Positions 1 through 9,254 of a DNA stretch of 25,418 bases are shown here, piece by piece; position 1 is the stretch's first letter, and every line of letters starts with the position of its first letter. This DNA is from a virus, in the IMG/VR virus record IMGVR_UViG_3300025128_000300, positions 1 to 25,418 of that record; one strand, written 5' to 3'. The position numbers and the translations under genes were made by a program. A model generated the notes under the pieces. That model was not told where the DNA came from and ran no database searches. It saw nothing but the letters and a program-made list of their open reading frames with translations.

Positions 1-194
1 GTAGAAGCATGAGAAGACCTTTCTTACACGTAAGATACAGAGCTTCTCAAACTGATGACAGAAGAATGAAAACATGGATAACAGGTTCAGTAGGTGGAAA
101 CATCACATCTGATCTTGATGCTATGGAGATCAACTTCTTATCAGAAAGATGTCTAGTAGTACAAGGAGCTAATAACTTCATGTTACTTAACTAA
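1..194 (+). CDS. Major capsid protein, C-terminal end (partial)
   Basis: The frame is open from the window edge (first whole codon at 3) to TAA at 192-194, so this is the 3' end of a longer gene and the ATG at 9 need not be the start. The last 60 residues include DRRMKTWITGSVGGN, then a segment describing a dimer- or loop-like end, DAMEINFLSERCLVVQGAN. From memory this tail resembles marine phage major capsid proteins. The position supports that reading: it is the gene immediately upstream of the neck and tail genes and is followed at once by a strong terminator, as is usual for the most heavily expressed late gene. The fragment is too short to show the HK97 fold, so another head protein is not excluded. 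Confidence 0.62.
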   Translation, partial: RSMRRPFLHVRYRASQTDDRRMKTWITGSVGGNITSDLDAMEINFLSERCLVVQGANNFMLLN

Positions 195-202
195 TACTTT
201 TT

Positions 203-247
203 AAAAGAGTTAGGCGCTTCGGCGCCTAGCCCTTTTATTTTTTTAAT
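203..247 (+). terminator. Intrinsic terminator after the capsid gene
   Basis: A perfect 7-bp stem TAGGCGC/GCGCCTA (211-217 with 222-228) closes on a TTCG loop (218-221), the very stable cUUCGg type. The stem extends outward through G-T, G-C, one A/C mismatch and an AAAAG/CTTTT pairing (203-207 with 232-236). It is followed by ATTTTTTT. It stands 9 nt after the capsid stop codon, and the GC-rich stem contrasts sharply with the surrounding A/T-rich DNA. Confidence 0.93.
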
Positions 248-265
248 ATTTAATTTTATTATATC

Positions 266-1066
266 ATGGCAAAAGCAAAAAAGAAAGCGGCAGCTGCAGA
301 AGCACCTGTAGTTGAAGCTATAAAACAAGAACCCAAGAAAACAAACACTTGGGAAATAAAGGATAGAAACTACTTTTTACTTAGAAATTTAAATCCTTTA
401 ACATACACTATAAGATCAAGAGGTATATTTTACTTTGATGAGGAGAAGGGATATGAGAGAGAGTTGAAATACACAATTAACCAAAGAACACCATTTGTAG
501 ATGAGTTCAAAGGTGAAGCAAGACTTGGTCATATTGTATTTGAAAACGGTGCACTGTATGTACCAAAAGAAAAACAAACATTACAGAAACTATTATCACT
601 ATATCATCCAGATAGAAACACTTTGTTCCAAGAACAAAATTTAGTTAAAGAAGCTGAAGATGATATGGATTACCTTAACTTAGAAATAGAAGCTTTAAAT
701 CTAGCTAGAGATATGGAGATCGATAGAGCAGAAGCGATACTAAGAACAGAACAAGGTAGTGAAGTTTCTAACTTAACTTCTAAAGAACTAAGAAGAGACA
801 TATTAGTGTTTGCTAAACAAAATCCAGAATTACTGATTGAGTTAGCAAATGATGAAAATGTTCAGCTTAGAAACTTTGGAATCAAGTGTGTTGAATTAGG
901 ATTAATAACTTTATCTGGCGACAACAGAACATTTACATGGGCTAAGACAGGTAGAAAAGTTATGAACGTTCCATTTGATGAGCATCCATATTCAGCTTTA
1001 GCTGCTTGGTTCAAAACCGATGAAGGTTTAGAAGCTTATAACAATTTAGAAAAAAGATTAAGCTAA
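266..1066 (+). CDS. Conserved phage protein between capsid and ring genes
   Basis: I do not recognise a defined family. Residues 1-26 are a Lys/Ala-rich, probably disordered lead. Residues 28-105 are a compact mixed region (NYFLLRNLNPLTYTI, then TPFVDEF and ARLGHIVFENGALYVP). Residues 106-165 are acidic and strongly helical. Residues 170-266 form a second domain rich in Leu and ending in FDEHPYSALAAWFKTDEG. There is no signal peptide or membrane segment and no catalytic motif. It lies just after the capsid terminator and ahead of the ring genes, so a head decoration, head-completion or connector role is plausible from position only. ATG at 266 is preceded by an A/T-only leader (ttattatatc) with no Shine-Dalgarno. 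Confidence 0.85.
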   Translation: MAKAKKKAAAAEAPVVEAIKQEPKKTNTWEIKDRNYFLLRNLNPLTYTIRSRGIFYFDEEKGYERELKYTINQRTPFVDEFKGEARLGHIVFENGALYVPKEKQTLQKLLSLYHPDRNTLFQEQNLVKEAEDDMDYLNLEIEALNLARDMEIDRAEAILRTEQGSEVSNLTSKELRRDILVFAKQNPELLIELANDENVQLRNFGIKCVELGLITLSGDNRTFTWAKTGRKVMNVPFDEHPYSALAAWFKTDEGLEAYNNLEKRLS

Positions 1067-1076
1067 TTAATCACTT

Positions 1077-1113
1077 TATAGAGTAGTCATCTCTATGAGG
1101 TGACTACACTATA
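1077..1113 (+). promoter_or_regulatory. Long intergenic RNA hairpin before the ring-protein gene
   Basis: 1083-1093 (GTAGTCATCTC) pairs with 1097-1107 (GAGGTGACTAC), giving 11 pairs with one G-T wobble around a three-base TAT loop. After a single A/A mismatch, five further pairs (1077-1081 with 1109-1113) extend the arm to 16 of 17 positions. No U-tract follows on either strand (downstream is TATAAAAAGAAATT), so it is not a standard terminator. It fills most of the 59-nt gap and ends 12 nt before the ATG at 1126. An RNA-processing, transcript-stability or translation-control element is the likeliest role. Confidence 0.7.
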
Positions 1114-1125
1114 TAAAAAGAAATT

Positions 1126-1875
1126 ATGGCAGTAAATATAAACACAGTATACACTAGAGTTCAGTCAATTGCAAACAAAGAGCAAAGAGGTTATCTTACA
1201 CCTATTGAATACAACAGGTTTGCAAACCAAGCACAATTAGAAATATTTGAACAGTACTTTTATGATTTAGATCAATATCTTAGAAGACCAGGTAATGATA
1301 CTAGACATGCTGATGCTGTAACTAGCTTACAAGAAAAAATAGCACTGTTTGAAGTTTTTGAAACAAACTTAGGAGATTATAACAGTGGTTATGATTTACC
1401 AGCCGCGCTACATAAATTATCAACAGTAGAATTATCATACTCAACAATTGATGGTACTGGAGCTAATTGGCACGAGGTTGAAGGTCTTACAAAAAAAGAC
1501 TGGAGGTTAATTAGAACAAGCAACATATTACTACCAACAGATACGCAACCAGTATATATAAGAGAAGCTAATAAACTAAAAGTTTATAAAGGTAAAGCAA
1601 CAACACCTTTCTTTGAAGAGTTAACAATCAATGAGGCAATAACAGTAGATTATATAAAAAAGCCTACAACTGTTAATTGGGCTTATTACTTAGATGGAAA
1701 TGACGCCGCGTTATACAATGCAACTGGATCAACTAACTTTGAGCTACATGGATCAGAAGAGCCAAACTTAGTTATTAAAATATTAGAACTAGCAGGTGTA
1801 GCAATGAAAGCATCTGATGTTTATCAAGTGGCTGATAAAGAAAATATTGAAGATATACAACAACAAAAAGCATAA
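1126..1875 (+). CDS. Probable neck/tail ring (tail tubular) protein
   Basis: A 249-aa soluble protein. Its helical N-terminus, VNINTVYTRVQSIANKEQ then GYLTPIEYNRFANQAQLEIFEQYF (roughly residues 3-45), has the helical-bundle start seen in podovirus head-tail connector and ring proteins (T7 gp11, P22 gp4 and the crAss-like ring proteins). Residues 70-190 are beta-rich and include a phrase, LPAALHKLSTVEL, of the kind that precedes the beta-sandwich in these proteins. Residues 205-249 return to helix. It is 249 aa long, against about 196 aa for T7 gp11. It is the first of two ring-type genes and is followed by the second after 4 nt. The family call rests on position, length and remembered motif style, not a search. 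Confidence 0.66.
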   Translation: MAVNINTVYTRVQSIANKEQRGYLTPIEYNRFANQAQLEIFEQYFYDLDQYLRRPGNDTRHADAVTSLQEKIALFEVFETNLGDYNSGYDLPAALHKLSTVELSYSTIDGTGANWHEVEGLTKKDWRLIRTSNILLPTDTQPVYIREANKLKVYKGKATTPFFEELTINEAITVDYIKKPTTVNWAYYLDGNDAALYNATGSTNFELHGSEEPNLVIKILELAGVAMKASDVYQVADKENIEDIQQQKA

Positions 1876-1879
1876 TTAA

Positions 1880-3034
1880 ATGGCAGGATTATTTCAAAAA
1901 ACACAAGAAGCATATTACCAACAAAGCCAAAGTAGCTTTAGTACAGAACCAAATGGCAGTCAACTTACGTTTACATTAACAAATGTTTTCTTTCCTAGTG
2001 TACCAAGCGCTAAGACAGATATAAGAATTTTTGTTAATGACGTTGAAATAGATACTGATAATTACAGCTACTCATCGCCAACAATAACTTTTTCAGGTAA
2101 CACAAATAACACTAATGAACTTGAAAGTGATGGAGCACCAAAAGCAAACGCTACATTAAAAGTACAAGAGCGAGCATTAAGTGAAAGCTTTGGTACATAT
2201 CAATATGTTTCTTTAGATGATGTTGTTAATAACTTTTTAATAGCTTATGTAGGTGAAAACAAAGTAATACCAAAAGTAAAAAGAACAGATGTTTTATTTC
2301 ATGCTAGAAGAGGTTTAGCTGAGTTTAGTTATGATACATTAAAGTCTAGAAAGTCACAAGAAATAGACGTACCACCATCACTTATAATACCTTTGCCTCA
2401 CGATTATGTTAATTATGTCGGTTTACAATTAGTTGATGGGCAAGGTATATACAAAAAATTATACCCAACGCGATATACAAATAACCCTACATCTTTATTA
2501 CAAGATGATAATTATAATTATCTATTTGATGGTGATGGCAATGCTTTAACTAAATCACCTTCAGAGGCTTGGAGTAAATTTAAAGAAGCAAACAACACAG
2601 GCACCGAAACAACACAAAGATCATTAAACCTTAGTGATGATACAGACATTGAGTTTCGATTTAATGAAGGTAAACGATATGGATTAACGCCAGAGTTTGC
2701 GCAAGATAACGGTACTTTTTATATTGATGAAGTACAAGGTAGAATACATTTAAGTGGTGATTGCAGCGGTCATCATTTAGTTATTAACTATATATCAGAT
2801 AGTTTAGGTACAGATGGTGAAATGCAAATACATAAATTTGCTGAAGAGGCTTTATACAAACATATAGCATACTCTATAGCAAGCACACACACATCAGTAC
2901 AACCAGCGTATGTTGCATTATTAAAAAAAGAAAGATTTGCAGCATTACGTAACGCTAAAATAAGATTATCAAACCTTAAGTCAGAGGAGTTAGCTCAGAT
3001 AATGAGAAACAAATCTAAATGGATAAAACGCTAA
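1880..3034 (+). CDS. Ring/tail tubular protein with T7-fibre-N-like leading domain
   Basis: Two parts are visible. Residues 1-110 are beta-rich: GSQLTFTLTNVFFPS, then TDIRIFVNDVEI, NYSYSSPTITFSG, LKVQERALSESFGTYQYV. This order resembles the N-terminal attachment domain of T7 tail fibre gp17. Residues 111-384 start with LDDVVNNFLIAYVGE and DVLFHARRGLAEFSYDTLKS (137-156). They continue with IPLPHDYVNYVGLQLVDG and a C-terminal helical part (HKFAEEALYKHIAYSIAS and later), as in head-tail adaptor or ring proteins of the gp4/gp11 type. The ATG lies 4 nt after the previous stop within cataattaaATG. The next gene follows after 6 nt, so it is co-translated with its neighbours. The fusion is my reading of the sequence; the second part is the more secure. 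Confidence 0.66.
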   Translation: MAGLFQKTQEAYYQQSQSSFSTEPNGSQLTFTLTNVFFPSVPSAKTDIRIFVNDVEIDTDNYSYSSPTITFSGNTNNTNELESDGAPKANATLKVQERALSESFGTYQYVSLDDVVNNFLIAYVGENKVIPKVKRTDVLFHARRGLAEFSYDTLKSRKSQEIDVPPSLIIPLPHDYVNYVGLQLVDGQGIYKKLYPTRYTNNPTSLLQDDNYNYLFDGDGNALTKSPSEAWSKFKEANNTGTETTQRSLNLSDDTDIEFRFNEGKRYGLTPEFAQDNGTFYIDEVQGRIHLSGDCSGHHLVINYISDSLGTDGEMQIHKFAEEALYKHIAYSIASTHTSVQPAYVALLKKERFAALRNAKIRLSNLKSEELAQIMRNKSKWIKR

Positions 3035-3040
3035 TAGAAT

Positions 3041-6000
3041 ATGCCAGAGTTTAGACGAGAATTTTTAAAATCCAAGATGAATAAAGACTTGGATGAAAGG
3101 CTAATACCACAAGGTGAATATAGAGATGCCTTGAACATTGAAGTTTCTACATCAGAAACGTCTGATGCTTTTGCTATAGAAGCGTCCAATGGTACCAAGC
3201 TGATAAAATCAATGCCTTCAAATTATGATGAGCCTAAGTGTATTGGAGCGGCTAGAGACACAGAGAACAATAAGATCTACTGGTTTGTTGCATGTAACAA
3301 TAGAGATGCTATTCTAGAATATGACGTTGAAGCAGATGTAGTTTCACCGGTTGCTGTTGCTGTTAAAGCGACTAGCGATGTATTTAAATTTAATAAAAAC
3401 TTTTTTATAACAGGTATAAATATAATTGATGATTTATTGTTCTTTACTGATAATAACTCTGAGCCTAAAAAAATAAATATAAATAGATTTAAAGCAGCTA
3501 CTAACGGTGACTTTGAGGCACACACACAAATATACGGCGGTAATTTATTAGAAGAACATATTACTGTAATTAAAAAATATCCAAAAGCCGCACCAAACTT
3601 AGTTATAAAAAGAACATTACGAGACGGTATAGTGGATGCTACATTTATTGATACTGACGGTGATGCATTTGTTGACGCTGATGAATCAACAACGCCAAAA
3701 TCTATAGGTAGTGAAATATCTTTGATATTAACAGGACAACCAGATTACAAGGAAGATGATATATTAAAGATTACAACTACAGATAATTCAAATGTATACA
3801 CAGCTAGAGTTGTTGTAAAATCTATAGACGATGTTACTAGTATCAGTCAAAGAGTGACGGTTATATTGTTATCAACATCAGAAGAAATGATAAGTGTTGA
3901 TAAGCAGCTGTGGAATGTTGAGCTTGAAGAAGGTGATTCATTTTTTCAAGACAAGTTTCCTAGATTTGCTTATAGATGGAAATATAATGACGGTGAATAC
4001 TCTGCGTTTTCTCCGTTTACAGGCGTTGCGTTTATACCTGATGATGAAAATTTTGTTTATAACATGGAAGAAGGCCATAATGTTAATATGGTTAATAATG
4101 TTAGAAAAATAACACTTAATACTTTTGACACGCTACCACCTGATGTAGTTGAGGTTGATGTGTTATATAAAGAATCAAACGCCGCAAATATATATTTAGT
4201 ATCTACACTAAAAAATAAAGAAAAGTCTATAGTAATTACATCTGAACAAATAGAAAAAACTATTGAGTCAAACCAGTCACTAAGACCTTATGATAATGTA
4301 CCACGTAAAGCTAAAGCACAAGAGATAACAGCTGGTAGGTTGATGTATGGTAACTATTTACAAAACAATACATTTAGAGATGACGTTGTAATAAAACTAA
4401 CAGTCACACCAACAGAAGTTGATAGAAACAAACCTGAACCATCTGCTAAAAGTTTACGAACATATCAAGTTGGTGTTGTTTATTTAGATGAGTTTGGTAG
4501 ACAGTCACCTGTATTTGCAAGCTCAAAAGGTGGCTCATTAAAACTAGACGGCACGTACGCTGATAAAAAGAACACACTAAAAGCAAAGATAAATTCCGAT
4601 GCTCCGACTTGGGCAACTCACTATAAATACTACATAAAAGAAAATTCAAACGAATATTATAACGTTATAATGGATAGGTTTTATGAAGGTGAAGAAGATA
4701 ACTTCTGGTTAAGTTTTCCATCATCAGAAAGAAACAAAGTAACTACAGATGATTACTTAATACTTAAAAAACAAAACGGTAAAAACGTAGCTTTTGATCC
4801 TGATGAATATGGTGTTAAGTCTCAGAAGTATAAAATACTAGACATACAAGATGAACCTCCTGAGTTTATAGCTAAGAAAAAAGAATTATTAGGTGAGCTA
4901 GCCGATTCTAGTAGATTATTTCCAGATACTTTAGTTGGCCACCCTCGTGAAGGTTTTAGAACATTTAGAGTGGCTGGTGATAAAATAGGTGTTGATGATA
5001 GTGAATTAAGAGACATAGCAAATAACGATAACTTTATTAATCAAAATAAGTTTATACGTATTACAGATATAACAGATGTTCGTGCTACTAACTATTACCA
5101 AATAGAAAAAGTATTAAAGGTTGATGCTAATGATGATGGGGATTTTAAAGATAGTGGTGATTACTATGAGTTTACACTAGCGAAAAAATTTGGCGCTGAT
5201 GTTAACTGGGTAGGAACAAAAGATAATAGAGTTACTGGTTTAAAGTTACAGTTATTTTCTGAAGAAACTATAATACAAAATGAAGAGTTTTCAGGTAGAT
5301 TTTTTGTTAAATTAAAACGTGATAATATCATAGCAGAAAATATATTTGGCGGGCCAACAGATGAATTTGATCAAGTTGGTGAGGCTAAATTTAAGCTATT
5401 TGATTTTAACGATAGTAAAGGTGCTACTAAAACCTTAACAGCAAAGCAAAGAGGTTTGTCCACTATATATATAGATGACGCAAGAAGAAGTGACTTTGCT
5501 GGTGCTGGTTTCGTTATAGAGCATGACTTAGATAAAGATGGTAACAAACCAACTGGTGATTTAGCGTCTGGTACTACAGCGTTTACAGTGAATAACGCAA
5601 ATGGCAGCGTTGTTCTTGAAAATAACATTGTTGGCCCTAAGAAAGGAAACAACAGATTAATGTTACGTTATATAGATTATGGTGATGATAGAAAAAACTC
5701 AGACACAACAGCACCAAAAGAAAGAGATTTTACAGCGAGAAACGATGAGAACAAAAGAATAACAGGCCAATCAGATTTTCAGTTTCATGAGATGTTAAGA
5801 GGTCAAAAGGGCTTATATTTATCGTTTGCTGGTGATCCAGATCAACATAGAATACGAATAAAAAACGTATTTATAACAGCTGTAAGAAATTTTAACTCTA
5901 CAAGAAGACATAGTAGTAGCGCTAATAGAGGTATAAGATACGATATACTTTTAGAAAAGCCAATTCCATGGGGACCATTAGCATCACAAACTGGCGGTAC

Positions 6001-9000
6001 AGATGGTGGTAACTTACGTGTAGATGGTTTAGGTACTAGTCAGGTGTTTCCTATAAGAAAAAGATTAAACTATGCTACAATAAAGTTATGGAGAAAAAGA
6101 ACTAATCAAGTTCAAAAGAAAACAGGTAACCCAGCTGTGTGGGAAACAGAACCAAAACCTTCTATAGTAGATCTTGATTTATATCATGAGGCAAGTGACG
6201 CTTATCCAATAGCAGACCATGGAACAGAGCAAGCGTTGGGTAACAATAGAAATGGTAGTAAGATATGGTACAACTGCTTTAGTTTTGGTAATGGTGTAGA
6301 GTCAGATAGGGTTAGAGACGATTTTAATGGTATACGTATAGATAAAGGCGCCACAGCATCAACAACATTAGACGAGCCATTTGCTGAAGAAAGAAGAAAA
6401 ACAAGTATTACATATTCTGGTTTATTTAACTCTACAAGCGGCGTTAATAAGTTAAATCAATTTATACAAGCAGAAAACATAACAAAAGAAATAAACGATG
6501 CGTATGGCTCTATACAGAAGTTACATGCTAGAGATAATGATCTTACCGTTTTATGTGAAGATAAAGTATTAAAGGTACTTGCAAATAAAGACGCTGTGTT
6601 TGAAGCAGATGGCGATGCTAGATTAGTATCGACAAATAATGTTTTAGGTCAGGCCATACCTTACGCTGGTGATTTTGGTATAAGTAAAAATCCTGAATCA
6701 TTTGCTGATTTTAGTTATAGAAGTTACTTCTCTGATAAAGATAGAGGTAAGGTGTTAAGGTTATCAATTGATGGTTTAACTGATATATCTAACAAGGGTA
6801 TGGGTGATTACTTTAGTGATCATTTAGCAGAAGCCGATACTAGTGTTATTGGTAGTTATGACGAGAATACTAACAGCTACAACTTAACATGGTCAAACGC
6901 TTGCCATTCAGATACTATTAGTTTTAAAGAAGCTGTAGATGGTTGGCCAAGTAGAAAATCATTTCACCCAGATTATGGTATATCACTTGACAATACGTAC
7001 TACACGTTTAAAAATGGTGACTTGCATAAACATACACACGAGGTTAACAAAAACACGTTTCATGGCGCCGCACAAGCAGACTCAACTATAGACATTATAT
7101 TTAATGAAAATAGAAACGCTATAAAGAAATTTAAAACACTTAACTACGAAGGTGACAGTGGTTGGGTTGCAGACGAAATAACAACAGATCAAGAAACTGG
7201 AGCGGACGTTACGTTTAAAGCAAAAGAAAATAAGTACTTTGCTCACATGAAGCATGTTAAGAAACATAAAGTTACTGTCACTGTTGATAATAGTGACGAT
7301 GGTCCTGTAGATATAGGTGTTGGTACTGTTTCTTTTAAAATAACACCTGGAACAACCGCGACAAACACATATACGTTTATTGCCAAACCAAAATCAGGAA
7401 CTACGTTTGATTCAGTGTTTACATTTGGAAGTTACAATACAACGTACTTATCTAGCTCTGATACATCAGCATCAATAAACTCAGATGGTAACATGGTAAT
7501 TACTACAAAGTTAAATAGTTTTAAAATGCCACCTGAAAATATTGACTTAACGTTACCTATTGTAACGTCTGGTAAAACTTCTAATTCTTCATTTACTCTA
7601 GCTGGTACGTTCAATAAAAGTGTAGAAAACTCTTCAATAAACGATATTAATAGCGGTGGCCTTATATCAGCTTCAGCAACTGACGGATCTTCATGGACAA
7701 CATCAGGTAGTAGCAACACTAGCGTAACATTATTAGATGTGTTAGTTACACCTCACTCAAACCATGAGTTCACAGATGATAACTTACCACAGTTAATAGT
7801 AACAGGTGACATTGAAGATAACTACGAAGTAACTGGACCAACAGCACAGGGCACGGGATATACATTTAAAGTTGTTGGATCAAGAGTTAATAAAAATCTT
7901 ACAGCTGAAAATATTAAACTAATATCTAAACCAAACAAAGCTGTTAGTCTTGAAACTAACGCTATATTTGCCGCAGAAATATCACAAGAAGATTTTGCTA
8001 AAGATGAAGAAGAAAGAGAGATAATAGTTAGAGGATCTGTTGGAGCACAAGTTTTATTAGGTGCGAGTGTTGTTTCGTCAACAGGCACTGATCTTGCTAT
8101 CAATATATTAGACGGTAATGGGTTTTCAACAGGCCAAAAAACATTAACAGTAGGTGATAATGGACAAGCAAAAGCAATAATAAAAGTTACGGCTAACAGT
8201 ACAAGTGCAAGACGAAACGTGTTTATATTACTTAGTGAAGCTACAGGATACGTAATAACAGACGAGTTTGATAACTCTGATGGTACAGATGATTCTAAAG
8301 TTTTATTTACTATACCTCAAACATTATTAGTACATATCAGTGGATTTTTAATAGTATCTGAATCTACATTTCCACATAATACGTTTAGCTCGCTACCTGC
8401 TGGACCAAACAATAGTATACAGTTCCAAGCCCAGTTAACAAACGATTCGGTACTAGGTACAAACCCAGGTACATCTGTGCAAATGAACGAAGCACAAGCT
8501 TCTACTAGTTTAATGAGGATGCCTGCTAACACAGAGTTTCCTACAGAAAACAATAGGTTCTCTCAAATATTCAGTGTTGCAAGGCACAATGCAGCTGATA
8601 ACCAAAGTTTAATTGTTAAGGTAGACGATCTTGATGTAGAAAATGATTTCTTAAAAACTGATGGTACTAACGCATACGATTCTAGCACTGGTAACCTTGT
8701 GCTGGCTAACGGTAGTATATTAAAGGTTGTTGATCATAGGTTTGGTATAATTGGTACAGGTGGTAGAGGTAATATAACTGTACAATTTGACATACTTAAA
8801 TACGGTACAGCTGATGACTACGTTGTACTAAAAACACAGAACGTACTTGAATTATCTCAAAACGTTGGTGGCTCAGGCTCTACAGTGTCAACAACAACAT
8901 TAACTGGAGCAGGTAGTTATATTAATAGCGATATAGATGAAAGAGCTGGTGGTGTGTTTGCTACACTAGCAGATAACGGAGCATTAGAGTTTCAGTATAC

Positions 9001-9250
9001 AGTAACATTTTTAGCTGCTGCTGCAGGTAAGTTTGTTGATGAGTTTCAAGTTGCTTACAGCTCACTTAGTGCAAATATAGATAACAACACATCAGATACT
9101 TACCTTGTACTAGATAGTGGATCAGGTGATAAGTTTGGTAGAATAAGAGAAGGTGATACAGCGACAGCTAACTTTAAAGTGTTAGCCAACGGTGCAATAA
9201 CAGGTGGTACGGCAGTAAGTGCAACAGTAACAGTAAGTTTATTAAATTAA
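3041..9250 (+). CDS. Giant tail hub/nozzle protein with beta-rich C-terminal extension
   Basis: A 2069-aa protein. The N-terminus has MNKDLDERLIPQGEYRDALN (13-32) followed by VSTSE and, near residue 70, a blade-like stretch ENNKIYWFVACNNRDAILEY. I remember this signature from large structural proteins of marine and crAss-like phages that form the distal tail (P22 gp10 / crAss muzzle type). A second recurrent block is SFHPDYGISL (from 1307), YYTFKNGDL and FKTLNYEG (1364-1371). Residues about 1410-2069 are Thr/Ser/Asn-rich, low in Cys and full of alternating beta patterns (KVTVTVD, VSFKITPG and others), like stacked Ig-like domains. This is several times longer than P22 gp10 (about 470 aa). It sits where T7 has gp12 (nozzle), between ring genes and ejection genes. 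With no separate tail-fibre gene in the window, the C-terminal part is a candidate receptor-contacting region. Confidence 0.72.
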   Translation: MPEFRREFLKSKMNKDLDERLIPQGEYRDALNIEVSTSETSDAFAIEASNGTKLIKSMPSNYDEPKCIGAARDTENNKIYWFVACNNRDAILEYDVEADVVSPVAVAVKATSDVFKFNKNFFITGINIIDDLLFFTDNNSEPKKININRFKAATNGDFEAHTQIYGGNLLEEHITVIKKYPKAAPNLVIKRTLRDGIVDATFIDTDGDAFVDADESTTPKSIGSEISLILTGQPDYKEDDILKITTTDNSNVYTARVVVKSIDDVTSISQRVTVILLSTSEEMISVDKQLWNVELEEGDSFFQDKFPRFAYRWKYNDGEYSAFSPFTGVAFIPDDENFVYNMEEGHNVNMVNNVRKITLNTFDTLPPDVVEVDVLYKESNAANIYLVSTLKNKEKSIVITSEQIEKTIESNQSLRPYDNVPRKAKAQEITAGRLMYGNYLQNNTFRDDVVIKLTVTPTEVDRNKPEPSAKSLRTYQVGVVYLDEFGRQSPVFASSKGGSLKLDGTYADKKNTLKAKINSDAPTWATHYKYYIKENSNEYYNVIMDRFYEGEEDNFWLSFPSSERNKVTTDDYLILKKQNGKNVAFDPDEYGVKSQKYKILDIQDEPPEFIAKKKELLGELADSSRLFPDTLVGHPREGFRTFRVAGDKIGVDDSELRDIANNDNFINQNKFIRITDITDVRATNYYQIEKVLKVDANDDGDFKDSGDYYEFTLAKKFGADVNWVGTKDNRVTGLKLQLFSEETIIQNEEFSGRFFVKLKRDNIIAENIFGGPTDEFDQVGEAKFKLFDFNDSKGATKTLTAKQRGLSTIYIDDARRSDFAGAGFVIEHDLDKDGNKPTGDLASGTTAFTVNNANGSVVLENNIVGPKKGNNRLMLRYIDYGDDRKNSDTTAPKERDFTARNDENKRITGQSDFQFHEMLRGQKGLYLSFAGDPDQHRIRIKNVFITAVRNFNSTRRHSSSANRGIRYDILLEKPIPWGPLASQTGGTDGGNLRVDGLGTSQVFPIRKRLNYATIKLWRKRTNQVQKKTGNPAVWETEPKPSIVDLDLYHEASDAYPIADHGTEQALGNNRNGSKIWYNCFSFGNGVESDRVRDDFNGIRIDKGATASTTLDEPFAEERRKTSITYSGLFNSTSGVNKLNQFIQAENITKEINDAYGSIQKLHARDNDLTVLCEDKVLKVLANKDAVFEADGDARLVSTNNVLGQAIPYAGDFGISKNPESFADFSYRSYFSDKDRGKVLRLSIDGLTDISNKGMGDYFSDHLAEADTSVIGSYDENTNSYNLTWSNACHSDTISFKEAVDGWPSRKSFHPDYGISLDNTYYTFKNGDLHKHTHEVNKNTFHGAAQADSTIDIIFNENRNAIKKFKTLNYEGDSGWVADEITTDQETGADVTFKAKENKYFAHMKHVKKHKVTVTVDNSDDGPVDIGVGTVSFKITPGTTATNTYTFIAKPKSGTTFDSVFTFGSYNTTYLSSSDTSASINSDGNMVITTKLNSFKMPPENIDLTLPIVTSGKTSNSSFTLAGTFNKSVENSSINDINSGGLISASATDGSSWTTSGSSNTSVTLLDVLVTPHSNHEFTDDNLPQLIVTGDIEDNYEVTGPTAQGTGYTFKVVGSRVNKNLTAENIKLISKPNKAVSLETNAIFAAEISQEDFAKDEEEREIIVRGSVGAQVLLGASVVSSTGTDLAINILDGNGFSTGQKTLTVGDNGQAKAIIKVTANSTSARRNVFILLSEATGYVITDEFDNSDGTDDSKVLFTIPQTLLVHISGFLIVSESTFPHNTFSSLPAGPNNSIQFQAQLTNDSVLGTNPGTSVQMNEAQASTSLMRMPANTEFPTENNRFSQIFSVARHNAADNQSLIVKVDDLDVENDFLKTDGTNAYDSSTGNLVLANGSILKVVDHRFGIIGTGGRGNITVQFDILKYGTADDYVVLKTQNVLELSQNVGGSGSTVSTTTLTGAGSYINSDIDERAGGVFATLADNGALEFQYTVTFLAAAAGKFVDEFQVAYSSLSANIDNNTSDTYLVLDSGSGDKFGRIREGDTATANFKVLANGAITGGTAVSATVTVSLLN

Positions 9251-9254
9251 TAAT

